In this document: piece by piece, positions 43,463 to 52,946 of the stretch | How positions within the stretch are numbered: position 1 is the stretch's first letter | Layout of the letters: each line of letters begins with the position of its first letter | Made by a program: the position numbers and the translations under genes | Notes under the pieces: generated by a model | Told to the model about the DNA's origin: nothing | Database searches by the model: none | What the model saw: only the letters and a program-made list of their open reading frames with translations | Origin: Oceanobacillus_B kapialis | GTDB taxonomy: Bacteria > Bacillota > Bacilli > Bacillales > Amphibacillaceae | DNA: 64,000 nucleotides | Reading direction: 5' to 3' (one strand) | Assembly (NCBI RefSeq): GCF_042685265.1 | Contig: NZ_JBHUMX010000041.1

Positions 43463-44006
43463 GCTGCAAGGTTAAGGCAATATCATCCCAGCCATTGATA
43501 AGTTTTTTCTTATGATAGGCCGGGATATCAAACGTAACTTTCTTACCAGATTGATCGGTGATGCTCTGTGCTTCTAAATCAACAGTCAAATTTAACTCCG
43601 ATTGTTCCGCTTGGGCGAGCCAGGCATCAACCTGTTCCTTATCCATTTGAACTGGAAGGATGCCATTTTTCAATGCATTGTTGTAAAAAATATCAGCAAA
43701 GCTTGGTGCGATCACAACCTGAAAGCCGAAGTCCAACAGGGCCCAAGGGGCGTGCTCACGTGACGACCCACAGCCGAAATTCTCGCCGGCAATCAGAATA
43801 GAAGCTCCATGATAGGCAGGGTCATTTAAGGAAAAGTCTTGACGCTTAAACCCTTCATCATCATAACGCCAATGGTAAAATAAAAACTGGCCAAACCCAG
43901 TGCGCTCTATTCGTTTTAAAAACTGCTTCGGGATAATTTGGTCTGTATCGACATTTGTTCGATTTAATGGATAAACCAATCCTTCATGCTTTTTCAATGC
44001 TTGCAT
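43425..44006 (-). CDS. leuD: 3-isopropylmalate dehydratase small subunit
   Basis: 193 residues. Typical features: YPLNRTNVDTDQIIPKQFLK near the N terminus and GENFGCGSSREHAPWAL (about 72-88). Pairs with LeuC to isomerise 2- to 3-isopropylmalate. Starts 11 bp after the leuC stop. Confidence 0.97.
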   Translation of the reverse strand: MQALKKHEGLVYPLNRTNVDTDQIIPKQFLKRIERTGFGQFLFYHWRYDDEGFKRQDFSLNDPAYHGASILIAGENFGCGSSREHAPWALLDFGFQVVIAPSFADIFYNNALKNGILPVQMDKEQVDAWLAQAEQSELNLTVDLEAQSITDQSGKKVTFDIPAYHKKKLINGWDDIALTLQHEDKIAAFETKR

Positions 44007-44017
44007 GTTCCCACCTC

Positions 44018-45424
44018 CTAGCTCGGTACACTGGTATAGCTTCTGACATCGACAAAATGGCCTTCTATCGCAGCTGCTGCAGCCATTTCCGGGCTAACAA
44101 GATGTGTGCGGGCGCCGTTTCCTTGCCTGCCTTCAAAGTTCCGGTTTGAAGTGGAAGCACATCTTCCACCTGGTGGCACGACATCATCGTTCATGGCCAG
44201 GCACATGCTGCATCCCGCTTCACGCCATTCAAAGCCAGCGTCTTTAAAAATCGTATCAAGCCCTTCTTTTTCTGCTTGTAATTTAATGCTGAAAGAGCCC
44301 GGTACTACGATCGCTCTTACGTTGTCATGCACCTTCTTCCCAGCAACAATAGAAGCTGCTTTTTGCAGGTCGCTTAAGCGAGAATTCGTACAGGAGCCTA
44401 TGAAAACATGATCAATGTTAATCGAGGTAATCGGCTGATTTTCCGCAAGTCCCATATAATCCAAAGCACGGGCTACGTCCTCTTTGTATTCTACTTTGCT
44501 TAAGTCAGGTGTCTTGCCGCTTACAGGAACACACATACCTGGATTTGTTCCCCAGGAAACCTGTGGTTCGATTTCATCAGCATGAATCGTTACTTGTTGG
44601 TCGTAGGCTGCACCAGCATCCGTTGCAAGTGCTAGCCAGGAAGAAGCCAACGCTTCAAAAGCTTCTCCTTCTGGCACATACTCTTTCCCTTTTAGGAAGT
44701 TAACGGTCGTTTCATCAGGGCTGATCAACCCAGCTCTTGCACCAGCTTCAATGGACATATTACAGACTGTCATGCGTCCTTCCATCGATAAATTACGGAC
44801 TGCTTCACCGGTATATTCAATGACGTGTCCTGTACCGAATCGAACACCAAATTTAGCGATGATTGCTAGAATTAAGTCTTTTGCAGTGACGCCAGGTCCT
44901 AAATCTCCTTCCACATGCACATTTAACGTTTTAGGTTTCTCTTGCCATATACTCTGGGTTGCCAGCACATGCTCTACTTCAGAAGTACCAATCCCGAAGG
45001 CCAACGCACCAAACGCCCCATGTGTAGATGTATGGCTATCCCCACAAACGATCGTTTTTCCTGGTTGTGTAAGTCCGAGCTGTGGCCCGATTACATGCAC
45101 GATCCCTTGGTCTGGGTGCATCATGTCAGCTAAGGGAATGCCAAAAGCTTCACAATTCTCTTTTAAGGTTTGCATTTGCTTTTTCGCAATTTCATCTTTC
45201 ATCTGGTCCCGATTTTTGGTTGGGACATTGTGATCCATTGTGGCGTACGTTAAATCCGGTCTGCGTACGTTGCGGCCATTTAGCCTCAATCCTTCAAAGG
45301 CTTGCGGGGAAGTAACCTCATGTACAAGATGCAGGTCGATATACAATAGATCAGGCTTCCCTTCCTCCTGATGGACAATATGATTTTCCCATATTTTTTC
45401 GATTATTGTTTTTGGTTCTCCCAT
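44018..45424 (-). CDS. leuC: 3-isopropylmalate dehydratase large subunit
   Basis: 468 residues from the ATG at 45424, behind GGAGGTGGTGATG; a longer frame runs into leuB and is not favoured. Aconitase fold with 4Fe-4S ligands: Cys in FIGSCTNSRL and the pair in GCSMCLAMN. Substrate region includes CGDSHTSTHGAFG. Acts with LeuD in leucine synthesis. Confidence 0.97.
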   Translation of the reverse strand: MGEPKTIIEKIWENHIVHQEEGKPDLLYIDLHLVHEVTSPQAFEGLRLNGRNVRRPDLTYATMDHNVPTKNRDQMKDEIAKKQMQTLKENCEAFGIPLADMMHPDQGIVHVIGPQLGLTQPGKTIVCGDSHTSTHGAFGALAFGIGTSEVEHVLATQSIWQEKPKTLNVHVEGDLGPGVTAKDLILAIIAKFGVRFGTGHVIEYTGEAVRNLSMEGRMTVCNMSIEAGARAGLISPDETTVNFLKGKEYVPEGEAFEALASSWLALATDAGAAYDQQVTIHADEIEPQVSWGTNPGMCVPVSGKTPDLSKVEYKEDVARALDYMGLAENQPITSINIDHVFIGSCTNSRLSDLQKAASIVAGKKVHDNVRAIVVPGSFSIKLQAEKEGLDTIFKDAGFEWREAGCSMCLAMNDDVVPPGGRCASTSNRNFEGRQGNGARTHLVSPEMAAAAAIEGHFVDVRSYTSVPS

Positions 45425-45441
45425 TACATCACCACCTCCAA

Positions 45442-46548
45442 CTAGGCATAAGAATTGCAAATGCTGTCTGATACACTTTTTGTCGTCAAATTCTCAACTA
45501 CTGCCTCTGTCATTTCCTTTGTTCCTACCTGTTTGCCATTTTTCACAGACAAATCTGCTGTATGATATCCTTGTTCCAGGCACGCAAGCACTGCTTCTTC
45601 AATTTCATTTGCTTCTTCTTCCATTTGCAAGGAATGCCGAAGCATTAATGCAGCCGATAAAATCATGCCAAGCGGATTTGCGATCCCTTTTCCTGCAATG
45701 TCTGGTGCTGAGCCGTGCACAGGCTCATACAGGCCGACACCATCTGCGCGGATACTTGCGGAAGGGAGCATGCCGAGTGAGCCGGTTAGGACAGAAGCTT
45801 CATCACTTAAAATATCGCCAAATAGGTTTTCTGTCACGATGACGTCAAACTGTGTGGGGGAAGTGATCAGCTTCATGGCTGCAGCATCCACTAGCATGTG
45901 TTCCACCGTTACGTCAGGATAGTCTTTGCTCTTTTCATTAACCACTTCGCGCCAAAGCCTGCTCGACTCTAATACATTCGCTTTATCAACGGAGGTGAGG
46001 TGCTTTCGTCTAATTCTGGCACTTTCAAAAGCCTTCTCGACAATCCGCTCCATTTCCTCCCGTTCATAATAGAGTGTGTCAACGACTGCTTTTCCTTCGT
46101 TAATCCTTTCACTTGGTTTGCCGAAATAGAGCCCTCCTGTTAGTTCGCGGATAATGAGAATATCACTTCCATTAACAACTTCTTCTTTTAAAGGAGATGC
46201 ATGAAGCAGTGGAGCAAACCCTTGAATTGGTCTCAAGTTCGCAAACAGCCCGAGCTTTTTTCGAATGCCGAGTAAGCCTTGTTCTGGCCGGATATTACCA
46301 GGTAGCCCCTCCCATTTCGGCCCACCAACAGCGCCTAACAAAATCGCATCAGCATTTAGGCAGGCATTGATCGTATCTTCCGGCAATGGGGTTCCATACT
46401 GATCAATTGCATCCCCGCCAATCGCATGGGAATGGAAGGTAAAACGATGACCAAATTCGCTTGCCACTGTATTTAACACATACTTCGCTGATTCTATGAT
46501 TTCTTTTCCGATACCATCCCCAGGAAGCAGGATAATTTGTTTATTCAT
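45442..46548 (-). CDS. leuB: 3-isopropylmalate dehydrogenase
   Basis: 368 residues from the ATG at 46548, after GGAGGAGAAG. Isocitrate/isopropylmalate dehydrogenase fold: LPGDGIGKEI at the start, ENLFGDILSDEASVLTGSLGMLPSA for Mg and substrate, and GSAPDIAGKGIANP for NAD. It oxidises 3-isopropylmalate. Confidence 0.97.
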   Translation of the reverse strand: MNKQIILLPGDGIGKEIIESAKYVLNTVASEFGHRFTFHSHAIGGDAIDQYGTPLPEDTINACLNADAILLGAVGGPKWEGLPGNIRPEQGLLGIRKKLGLFANLRPIQGFAPLLHASPLKEEVVNGSDILIIRELTGGLYFGKPSERINEGKAVVDTLYYEREEMERIVEKAFESARIRRKHLTSVDKANVLESSRLWREVVNEKSKDYPDVTVEHMLVDAAAMKLITSPTQFDVIVTENLFGDILSDEASVLTGSLGMLPSASIRADGVGLYEPVHGSAPDIAGKGIANPLGMILSAALMLRHSLQMEEEANEIEEAVLACLEQGYHTADLSVKNGKQVGTKEMTEAVVENLTTKSVSDSICNSYA

Positions 46549-46569
46549 ACGCTTCTCCTCCATTCTAAT

Positions 46570-48120
46570 TTACGTTTCTGATGCGACCACATTGTTTTCT
46601 TGTGTATGCTGCCTGATCATGTAACGATTAACGGCATTTAAAAATGCATTTGCAGAGGCTTCGATGACATCCTGTGCGGTTCCTCTGCCATTTACTGTCT
46701 GCCCATTTACCTCAAGCTGGACATGGGATTCGGCCAGAGCGTCCTTACCACCACCAACAGAGCTTATTTGATAGTCTACGAGATTTAAGTTTTCGGTGAT
46801 AAGTTCATCCAGTGTTCGGTACACTGCCTCTACACTGCCCTGTCCTGTACAGGCTGTTTGTACCGATCTGCCATCAGGTGTTTTCAGCAACACAGTGGCT
46901 GTTGGGATATTTGCTGTCCCATATTGAACCTGAAACATTTCCAGCTGATATTTGTTGACGGATGTGGTGTCTGTTTGTACCTCCATTAAAATGGTGAACA
47001 GATCATCGTCTGTAACTTCTTTTTTGTGGTCGGTTAATTGTTTGAATGCCTCAAAGGCAACTTTTAGTTTTTCTTCACTAACCTCGATACCGAGCTCTTT
47101 CACCTTATCTTTAAAAGCATGGCGACCAGAGTGTTTTCCGAGTACCAGGTTATTTGTTTTCACGCCAACCATTTCTGGTGTAATGATTTCATAGGTGGAA
47201 GCATGTTTTAATACACCGTCCTGATGGATCCCAGATTCGTGGGCAAAGGCATTACGGCCAACTACTGCCTTATTTGCCTGCACGTACATGCCTGTTAATT
47301 TTGCAACGAGATCGCTCGTTCGTTTTGTTTCCGTTAGCTTCAGCCCAGTTGTATAAGGGTAAAAATCAGCTCGAACCTTTAGTGCAACCGCAACTTCTTC
47401 CAAGGAAGCATTGCCTGCCCGTTCGCCAATCCCATTAATGGTGCCTTCAATTTGGGTTGCACCATTTTCCACAGCAGCCAGAGAATTGGCTACAGCCATG
47501 CCTAAATCGTTATGGCAATGACAGGAAAGCCTTGCCTGATCAATGTTCGGCACATTTTCCTTCATGTATTTGAACATTTGACCATACTCACTCGGAGTTG
47601 TATAACCGACTGTATCCGGCAAATTGATCACGGTTGCACCTGCATCGATGACACGTTCAATGATTTGCGCGAGAAAATCTAAATCGGATCTGGAAGCATC
47701 TTCTGCTGACCATTGCACCTCATGAAATTTCTCTTTTGCGTAGGAAACCATTTCCACTGCTGTATTCATTACTTGTTCGGGTGTCTTTTTTAGCTTATAG
47801 GTCATATGGATCGGGGAAGTAGCCAAGAAAAGGTGGATGCTTGGATGCTCTGCCCCTTTCAATGCCTCCCATGCAGTATCGATGTCGGACTTCACGGTCC
47901 GTGCTAGTGCTGTAACAGATGTGTTTTTAATCGTGTCAGCGATGGCTTTTACTGCCTGAAAATCTCCTTTAGAGGAAGCAGGGAATCCTGCCTCCATCCG
48001 ATCAACACCAAATCGTTCTAGCTGTTTGGCGATTTCTAGCTTTTCCAGCTGATTTAGGTTTACACCAGGGGACTGCTCGCCGTCTCGAAGTGTTGTATCA
48101 AAGATTCTAATTCGTGACAT
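46570..48120 (-). CDS. leuA: 2-isopropylmalate synthase
   Basis: 516 residues. HMGL-like barrel (about 1-270) with TTLRDGEQSPGVN, metal-binding SCHCHNDLGMAVAN and NGIGERAGNASLEE; a LeuA allosteric dimer domain (about 390-505) for leucine feedback. Condenses acetyl-CoA with 2-oxoisovalerate. Overlaps the end of ilvC by 14 bp. Confidence 0.97.
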   Translation of the reverse strand: MSRIRIFDTTLRDGEQSPGVNLNQLEKLEIAKQLERFGVDRMEAGFPASSKGDFQAVKAIADTIKNTSVTALARTVKSDIDTAWEALKGAEHPSIHLFLATSPIHMTYKLKKTPEQVMNTAVEMVSYAKEKFHEVQWSAEDASRSDLDFLAQIIERVIDAGATVINLPDTVGYTTPSEYGQMFKYMKENVPNIDQARLSCHCHNDLGMAVANSLAAVENGATQIEGTINGIGERAGNASLEEVAVALKVRADFYPYTTGLKLTETKRTSDLVAKLTGMYVQANKAVVGRNAFAHESGIHQDGVLKHASTYEIITPEMVGVKTNNLVLGKHSGRHAFKDKVKELGIEVSEEKLKVAFEAFKQLTDHKKEVTDDDLFTILMEVQTDTTSVNKYQLEMFQVQYGTANIPTATVLLKTPDGRSVQTACTGQGSVEAVYRTLDELITENLNLVDYQISSVGGGKDALAESHVQLEVNGQTVNGRGTAQDVIEASANAFLNAVNRYMIRQHTQENNVVASET

Positions 48121-49153
48121 GCTCTTTCACATCCTTTTGCTTAGATTGTTTCGCTTGAAGTGGCTGTTTCACAAAAGGCATTAAATCACGTAACTCCCTT
48201 CCAACTTTTTCGATTGGGTGGTTATTTTCTTTCGCATTAATCGCATTAAACATAGGGCGGTTTGCTTGATTTTCAAGGATCCAACCTTTGGCAAATTCAC
48301 CTGACTGCACGTCTGCCAATACCTCTTTCATGCGTGCCTTCGTTCCCTCATCCACAATTCTTGGACCTGAGGCAAAATCACCCCATTGTGCCGTGTCGGA
48401 GATGGAGTAGCGCATGTTTTCCAGGCCACCTTCATAAATCAAATCAACGATCAGCTTCATCTCGTGCAAGCATTCAAAGTATGCTACTTCCGGCTGATAG
48501 CCTGCTTCTGTCAGTGTTTCAAAACCTGCTTTGATTAAGCCTGTCAGACCTCCACATAATACGGCTTGCTCACCGAACAGATCTGTTTCGGTTTCTTCTT
48601 GAAAGCTAGTTTCCAACACCCCTGCTCTTGCAGCACCGATTCCTTGCGCATAAGCAAGGGCTAACTCTGTCGCATTTCCTGTCACATCTTGATAAACACC
48701 GAATAATGCAGGTACACCAGCGCCGCCTTCATAGGTTCTGCGGACAAGATGCCCTGGCCCTTTTGGTGCAACAAGGAAAACATCCACATTTTCTGGCGGA
48801 ACAATTTGGCTAAAATGAATGTTAAAGCCGTGGGCAAAAGCTATAGCATTACCAGCCTGCAAATTCGGTTTGATGCTTTCCTCGTATACGGCTGGTTGAT
48901 GTTCATCTGGCAGTAGCACCATCACTACATCTGCCTGACTTACTGCTTCTGCTACGGAAAAGACGTTGAAGCCATCGTCTTCTGCTTTTTCCTGTGATTT
49001 TCCTGGTCTTAGTCCAACTACAACGTCATAGCCGCTTTCCTTTAAATTCAATGCATGGGCATGCCCCTGTGATCCGTAACCTACGACCGCAATTTTCTTT
49101 CCTGCTAGAACCTCTGTTTGGATATCATTTTCATAGCGTACCTTTGTCATCAT
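48107..49153 (-). CDS. ilvC: Ketol-acid reductoisomerase
   Basis: 348 residues, class I. NADPH loop VVGYGSQGHAHALNL with Arg in GLRPGKSQEKA, and catalytic acidic residues in EETETDLFGEQAVLCGG and FECLHEMKLIVDL. Double ATG start after GAGGAGG. Isomerises and reduces acetolactate and acetohydroxybutyrate. Confidence 0.97.
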   Translation of the reverse strand: MMTKVRYENDIQTEVLAGKKIAVVGYGSQGHAHALNLKESGYDVVVGLRPGKSQEKAEDDGFNVFSVAEAVSQADVVMVLLPDEHQPAVYEESIKPNLQAGNAIAFAHGFNIHFSQIVPPENVDVFLVAPKGPGHLVRRTYEGGAGVPALFGVYQDVTGNATELALAYAQGIGAARAGVLETSFQEETETDLFGEQAVLCGGLTGLIKAGFETLTEAGYQPEVAYFECLHEMKLIVDLIYEGGLENMRYSISDTAQWGDFASGPRIVDEGTKARMKEVLADVQSGEFAKGWILENQANRPMFNAINAKENNHPIEKVGRELRDLMPFVKQPLQAKQSKQKDVKEHVTN

Positions 49154-49170
49154 GAATTCCTCCTCATATT

Positions 49171-49689
49171 TTATAATGGTGTTGCGTGAAGATCGGTCAC
49201 TGTTTTGGGTTGGTGCCCCCTTAAAAAGGCGGTCACACCTGTTTTGGTAAGCTCTTTAATACCGTATGGATGAAGCAGCTCGATTAGCGCTTCCACTTTG
49301 TCTGGTTTTCCAGTAACCTGTATGGTCATGCTTTCCTTGCTTACATCAATGACTGAAGCCCGAAATGGTGAGATAATGCCTTGAATCTCAGCCCGCTGGT
49401 GCCCGGCACTTCCTACTTTGATGAGAGCGAGCTCTCTGGCAACGATTGCTTTGTCCGTGATGTCTGATACTTTAATCACATCAATTTGCTTGTTTAGCTG
49501 TTTCGTTAGCTGTTCGAGATTTTGGTGATCACTGACTTCTACAACAAACGTCATTTTCGAAATGCCCTCTGTTTCGGATTTTCCAACTGATATACTGTCT
49601 ATGTTGAATTGCCGTTTGTGAAGCATGCCGGTAATACGATTTAGTACACCGCTTCGGTCTTGCACAGTAGCTGTGATAATCCGCTTCAT
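49171..49689 (-). CDS. ilvH: Acetolactate synthase regulatory subunit
   Basis: 172 residues from the ATG at 49689, which overlaps the ilvB stop as ATGA. ACT domain at the N terminus (KRIITATVQDRSGVLNRITGML) for valine feedback, then the AHAS small-subunit C domain with ELALIKV. Binds IlvB. The longer upstream frame lies within ilvB. Confidence 0.96.
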   Translation of the reverse strand: MKRIITATVQDRSGVLNRITGMLHKRQFNIDSISVGKSETEGISKMTFVVEVSDHQNLEQLTKQLNKQIDVIKVSDITDKAIVARELALIKVGSAGHQRAEIQGIISPFRASVIDVSKESMTIQVTGKPDKVEALIELLHPYGIKELTKTGVTAFLRGHQPKTVTDLHATPL

Positions 49690-51404
49690 CTCTTCACCCC
49701 AATCATTTCGTGGAGCCCTTTTCCTGGTGCGATCATTGGGTAGACACATTCTTTTTGCTCAACCCGGCAATCGACAACAACTGGCCCGTTGTAGGCGAAA
49801 ACTTCTTCCAGCATGGCTGGGGCATCTGCTTCTTTTTCAATTCGTACCCCCCTGATTCCGTAACTCTCAGCAAGCTTTACAAAATCGGGGTTCTCCACGA
49901 AAAGTGATTCCGAATAGCGTTCCTCATAAAAACTCTCCTGCCACTGCCTTACCATGCCTAATGCCTGGTTGTTGACAATGATGACTTTAACGGGAAGCTG
50001 TTGTTCTTTTAGAACGGATAGCTCCTGCAATGTCATTTGAAAACCGCCATCTCCCACTACTGCGACGACTAATTCATCTTTAGCACCGAGCTGTGCTCCG
50101 ATTGCTGCGGGAAAACCAAAGCCCATCGTGCCAAGCCCACCTGATGTCACCCACTTATTTGGCTTATCGAAGGCATAATATTGTGCCGTCCACATCTGAT
50201 GCTGTCCGACATCAGTTGTGATGATCGCTTCTCCGGCGCTTAGTTGGTGAATCTGTTCAATCAGCCACTGCGGGGAAAGCAATTCATCTGAGCGATCGAA
50301 CCACAATGGAAATGTAAGCTTGTTATGTTGCAATCCTTTTTGCCAATCTTCATGGTCTGTCGTAATTTCCTTTGTTAAAAGTGCTTGTAAGGCTGCTTTC
50401 GCGTCCGCCACCACCGGAATATCAGTTGGGATATTTTTACCAATTTCAGCTGGGTCGATGTCGATATGAGCAACCTTGGCATTTGGGGCAAAATGTTTCA
50501 GGTTTCCGGTCAGCCGATCGTCAAATCGTGCCCCAATGTTTACGAGTAAATCACATTCGTACAATGCCATGTTTGCGGCATATGTTCCGTGCATCCCAGC
50601 CATGCCTAACATTTGCGGATGTGTTCCTGGAAAGCTTCCGAGTCCGAGTAGCGTGTTCGTGACAGGCAGCTCGTATTTTTCCGCAAACTCCTTTAGTTCG
50701 GCAGATGCTCTGGCAAAAAGTACACCCGCTCCAGCTAGAATAAGCGGCTTTTTCGCATGGCTTAAAGCTTCTGCCAACTTCACAATTTGCAATGGATTCG
50801 GGTTAACATTCGGCTGGTACCCCGGTAAAGAAAAAGAATTCGTATAGTCGCCGTCAGTCAGTTCAGCAGAAATGTTTTTTGGAATGTCGACTACAACAGG
50901 ACCTGGACGGCCAGTAGTAGCGATATGAAAGGCTTCTTTTACTACTCGCGGCAGCTCGGCGATTGATTTTACCTGGTAATTGTATTTCGTAATCGGTGTG
51001 GTGATCCCCAGTACATCCGCCTCCTGAAAAGCGTCCGTTCCAATTACGCCGCTTGCTACCTGGCCGGTAAAAATGACGAGAGGCAGGGAGTCCATCATTG
51101 CATCCGTGATGCCAGTAATGAGATTAGTGGCACCCGGTCCAGATGTCGCAATAACGACACCAGGCCTGCCTGTAACCCTCGCATAACCTTCTGCTGCATG
51201 AATGGAACCTTGCTCATGGCGGGAAAGTACATGCTTAAAAGGTGCCTTGCTTCGGTAAACCGCATCATAGATTGGCAGCACTGCCCCACCAGGGTAGCCG
51301 AAGATGGTGTCCACCTGTTCTTCCACCAAGGTTTGAATAAACAAATCTGCACCTGTCATCGTTTTGATTTCCGCTTGCGGTTCCTGCTTTACTTCAAGTT
51401 TCAC
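49686..51404 (-). CDS. ilvB: Acetolactate synthase catalytic subunit
   Basis: 572 residues, starting at GTG behind AAAGGAGGCATG. ThDP enzyme: catalytic Glu in RHEQGSIHAAEGYA (about 64), FAD-dependent middle domain, and ThDP/Mg motif VVGDGGFQMTLQELSVL near 435. Makes acetolactate or acetohydroxybutyrate. First gene of the eight-gene operon under T-box control. Confidence 0.97.
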   Translation of the reverse strand: MKLEVKQEPQAEIKTMTGADLFIQTLVEEQVDTIFGYPGGAVLPIYDAVYRSKAPFKHVLSRHEQGSIHAAEGYARVTGRPGVVIATSGPGATNLITGITDAMMDSLPLVIFTGQVASGVIGTDAFQEADVLGITTPITKYNYQVKSIAELPRVVKEAFHIATTGRPGPVVVDIPKNISAELTDGDYTNSFSLPGYQPNVNPNPLQIVKLAEALSHAKKPLILAGAGVLFARASAELKEFAEKYELPVTNTLLGLGSFPGTHPQMLGMAGMHGTYAANMALYECDLLVNIGARFDDRLTGNLKHFAPNAKVAHIDIDPAEIGKNIPTDIPVVADAKAALQALLTKEITTDHEDWQKGLQHNKLTFPLWFDRSDELLSPQWLIEQIHQLSAGEAIITTDVGQHQMWTAQYYAFDKPNKWVTSGGLGTMGFGFPAAIGAQLGAKDELVVAVVGDGGFQMTLQELSVLKEQQLPVKVIIVNNQALGMVRQWQESFYEERYSESLFVENPDFVKLAESYGIRGVRIEKEADAPAMLEEVFAYNGPVVVDCRVEQKECVYPMIAPGKGLHEMIGVKR

Positions 51405-51467
51405 GTCGACATGCCTCCTTTTTAAAAATGCTTAGAGCTTTTTGTTTAAAGAATACTTTTTAACAGT

Positions 51468-51772
51468 AAAAGGACCCTTCTCTCCCCTAAAACTGCACAA
51501 ATAAGCAGAGTTATTGGGGAGAAAAGAGTCCTCTTTTCACGGTACCACCCAGGTTTTATAGCATCCTCACGAATACTACCTTATGAGACTAATAAACAGT
51601 CTCTTTGATAACAGGCACATTAGCTGTACCTGACCGAGCCTACTTGCAAAATTGCGTTCAGCGCGGCACTCAGGGAAGATGTCAGAACAACATGTATTTC
51701 TGGGCTTCCAGCAACCCCAGCTCTCTGTGAATACATGGCACTTGTTCCTTTGCTCCCGTCATCGAGTTCACC
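51468..51772 (-). ncRNA. T-box leader of the ilv-leu operon
   Basis: On the minus strand: Stem I from GAACTCGATGACGGGAGCA (51771 downward), apical part AGAGAGCTGGGG, then the T-box sequence GGGTGGTACCGTG (51550-51538) and a terminator whose arms lie at 51470-51485 and 51516-51534. Specifier assignment is uncertain by eye. ATC (Ile, plus-strand 51678-51680) sits at the usual distance from the GAGT motif; CTG (Leu, 51683-51685) is the other candidate. Uncharged tRNA would allow transcription into ilvB. Confidence 0.93.
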
Positions 51773-51853
51773 TATTTAATTTTTGGTGGTTAAAAGTTGT
51801 CAGTTAAGTTATTGCTATGTTGGGTAAAATCTGAATATTTGATATTGCGGATA

Positions 51854-51882
51854 ATCATATACCGTTTCAAATAAACAGTCAA
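51854..51882 (-). promoter_or_regulatory. Sigma-A promoter of the ilv-leu operon
   Basis: TTGACT (51882-51877), 17 bp, TATGAT (51859-51854) on the minus strand, about 80 bp before T-box Stem I. A weak CodY-like sequence (10 of 15) lies just downstream at about 51825-51839. The stretch 51900-52180 is AT-rich and shows nothing else I can name. Confidence 0.8.
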
Positions 51883-52182
51883 CAGCTTTTTCAAAGTTTT
51901 TTATTTGTTTAGATAACTCAGTTAATTTGAAGGCGCTTTCATGGTTGTTAAATGGGTGAAAGTATTTAATGTTACATTTTTGTTACAATGCGATATATTG
52001 GTTAAATTCTTTTAGTTACGGTAAATTTTTGATTTTGGTCAGATTAATATATCGGTTTGGGTTTTTTACTTTTAACTAAGGATCCTTTATAGGGTTATTC
52101 TGATTTTATTGTAATATATTAGCGATAAACTTCGGTGTAGGGTGGTTGGGGAGAGGTAAGACTGATGTATGGACGCTTCAAT

Positions 52183-52841
52183 GGTTGATTAGGCTGGGCG
52201 GGGGTTGATTGACGTGGGGGCGTGGTTGATTGGCCTACTCGTTTGGTCGATTGGCCTGGGGGCGGGGTTGATTGGACCGGGCACTTGGTTGATTGCTCTG
52301 CTCGTTTGGTCGATTGGCCCGGGCGCTTGGTTGATTGGCTCGGGCGCTTGGTTGATTGCTCTGCTCAATTGGTCGATTGGACTGGGGGTGTGGTTGATTG
52401 GCCCGGACACTTGGTTGATTGCTCTGCTCAATTGGTCGATTGGACTTGGGGCGTGGTTGATTGACCTGATCACTTGGTTGATTGCTCTGCTCAATTGGTC
52501 GATTGGACTGGGGGCGTGGTTTATTGACCTGATCACTTGGTTGATTGCTCTGCACAATTGGTCGATTGGCCTGGGGGTTTGGTTGATTGACCCGGGCTCT
52601 TGGTTGATTGCTCTGCTCAATTGGTCGATTGGACTGGGGGTTTGGTTGATTGACCCGGGCTCTTGGTTGATTGCTCTGCTCAATTGGTCGATTGGACTGC
52701 TCAATTGGTCGATTGGACTGGGGACGTGGTTGATTGGACCGGGCTCTTGGTTGATTGGGCTGCTCGTTTGGTCGATTGGCCTGGGGGCGTGGTTGATTGC
52801 TCTGCACAATTGGGCGATTACCCCGGGCTCTTGGTCGATTG
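52183..52841. repeat. 21-bp tandem array 3 (GGTYGATTG core, 32 units)
   Basis: Cores start at 52183 and then every 21 bp exactly from 52203 to 52833 (31 units without a slip). The GGTCGATTG variant occurs at every third unit (52245, 52308, 52371, 52434, 52497, 52560, 52623, 52686, then 52770, 52833), so a 63-bp higher-order period is present. GC content is higher than in the other arrays. It separates ilvD from the ilv-leu operon, both on the minus strand. Confidence 0.94.
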
Positions 52842-52911
52842 CTCCACCGCCCGATTAATTGGGCTGGATCAATATAACTCCCACAAGGCTAACAGTATGA
52901 TGCTAATGAAA

Positions 52912-52941
52912 AAAGCTCCTCCCAAAAGCTGGAGGAGCTTT
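52912..52941 (-). terminator. Terminator of ilvD
   Basis: A perfect 11-bp stem AAAGCTCCTCC / GGAGGAGCTTT with an 8-nt loop and a T-run on the minus strand, just after the ilvD stop. Confidence 0.9.
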
Positions 52942-52946
52942 CTTGC

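Noticed and set aside
51825..51839. CodY box just downstream of the ilv-leu promoter
   Set aside because: Only about 10 of 15 consensus positions match; kept as a remark in the promoter entry, not as a feature.
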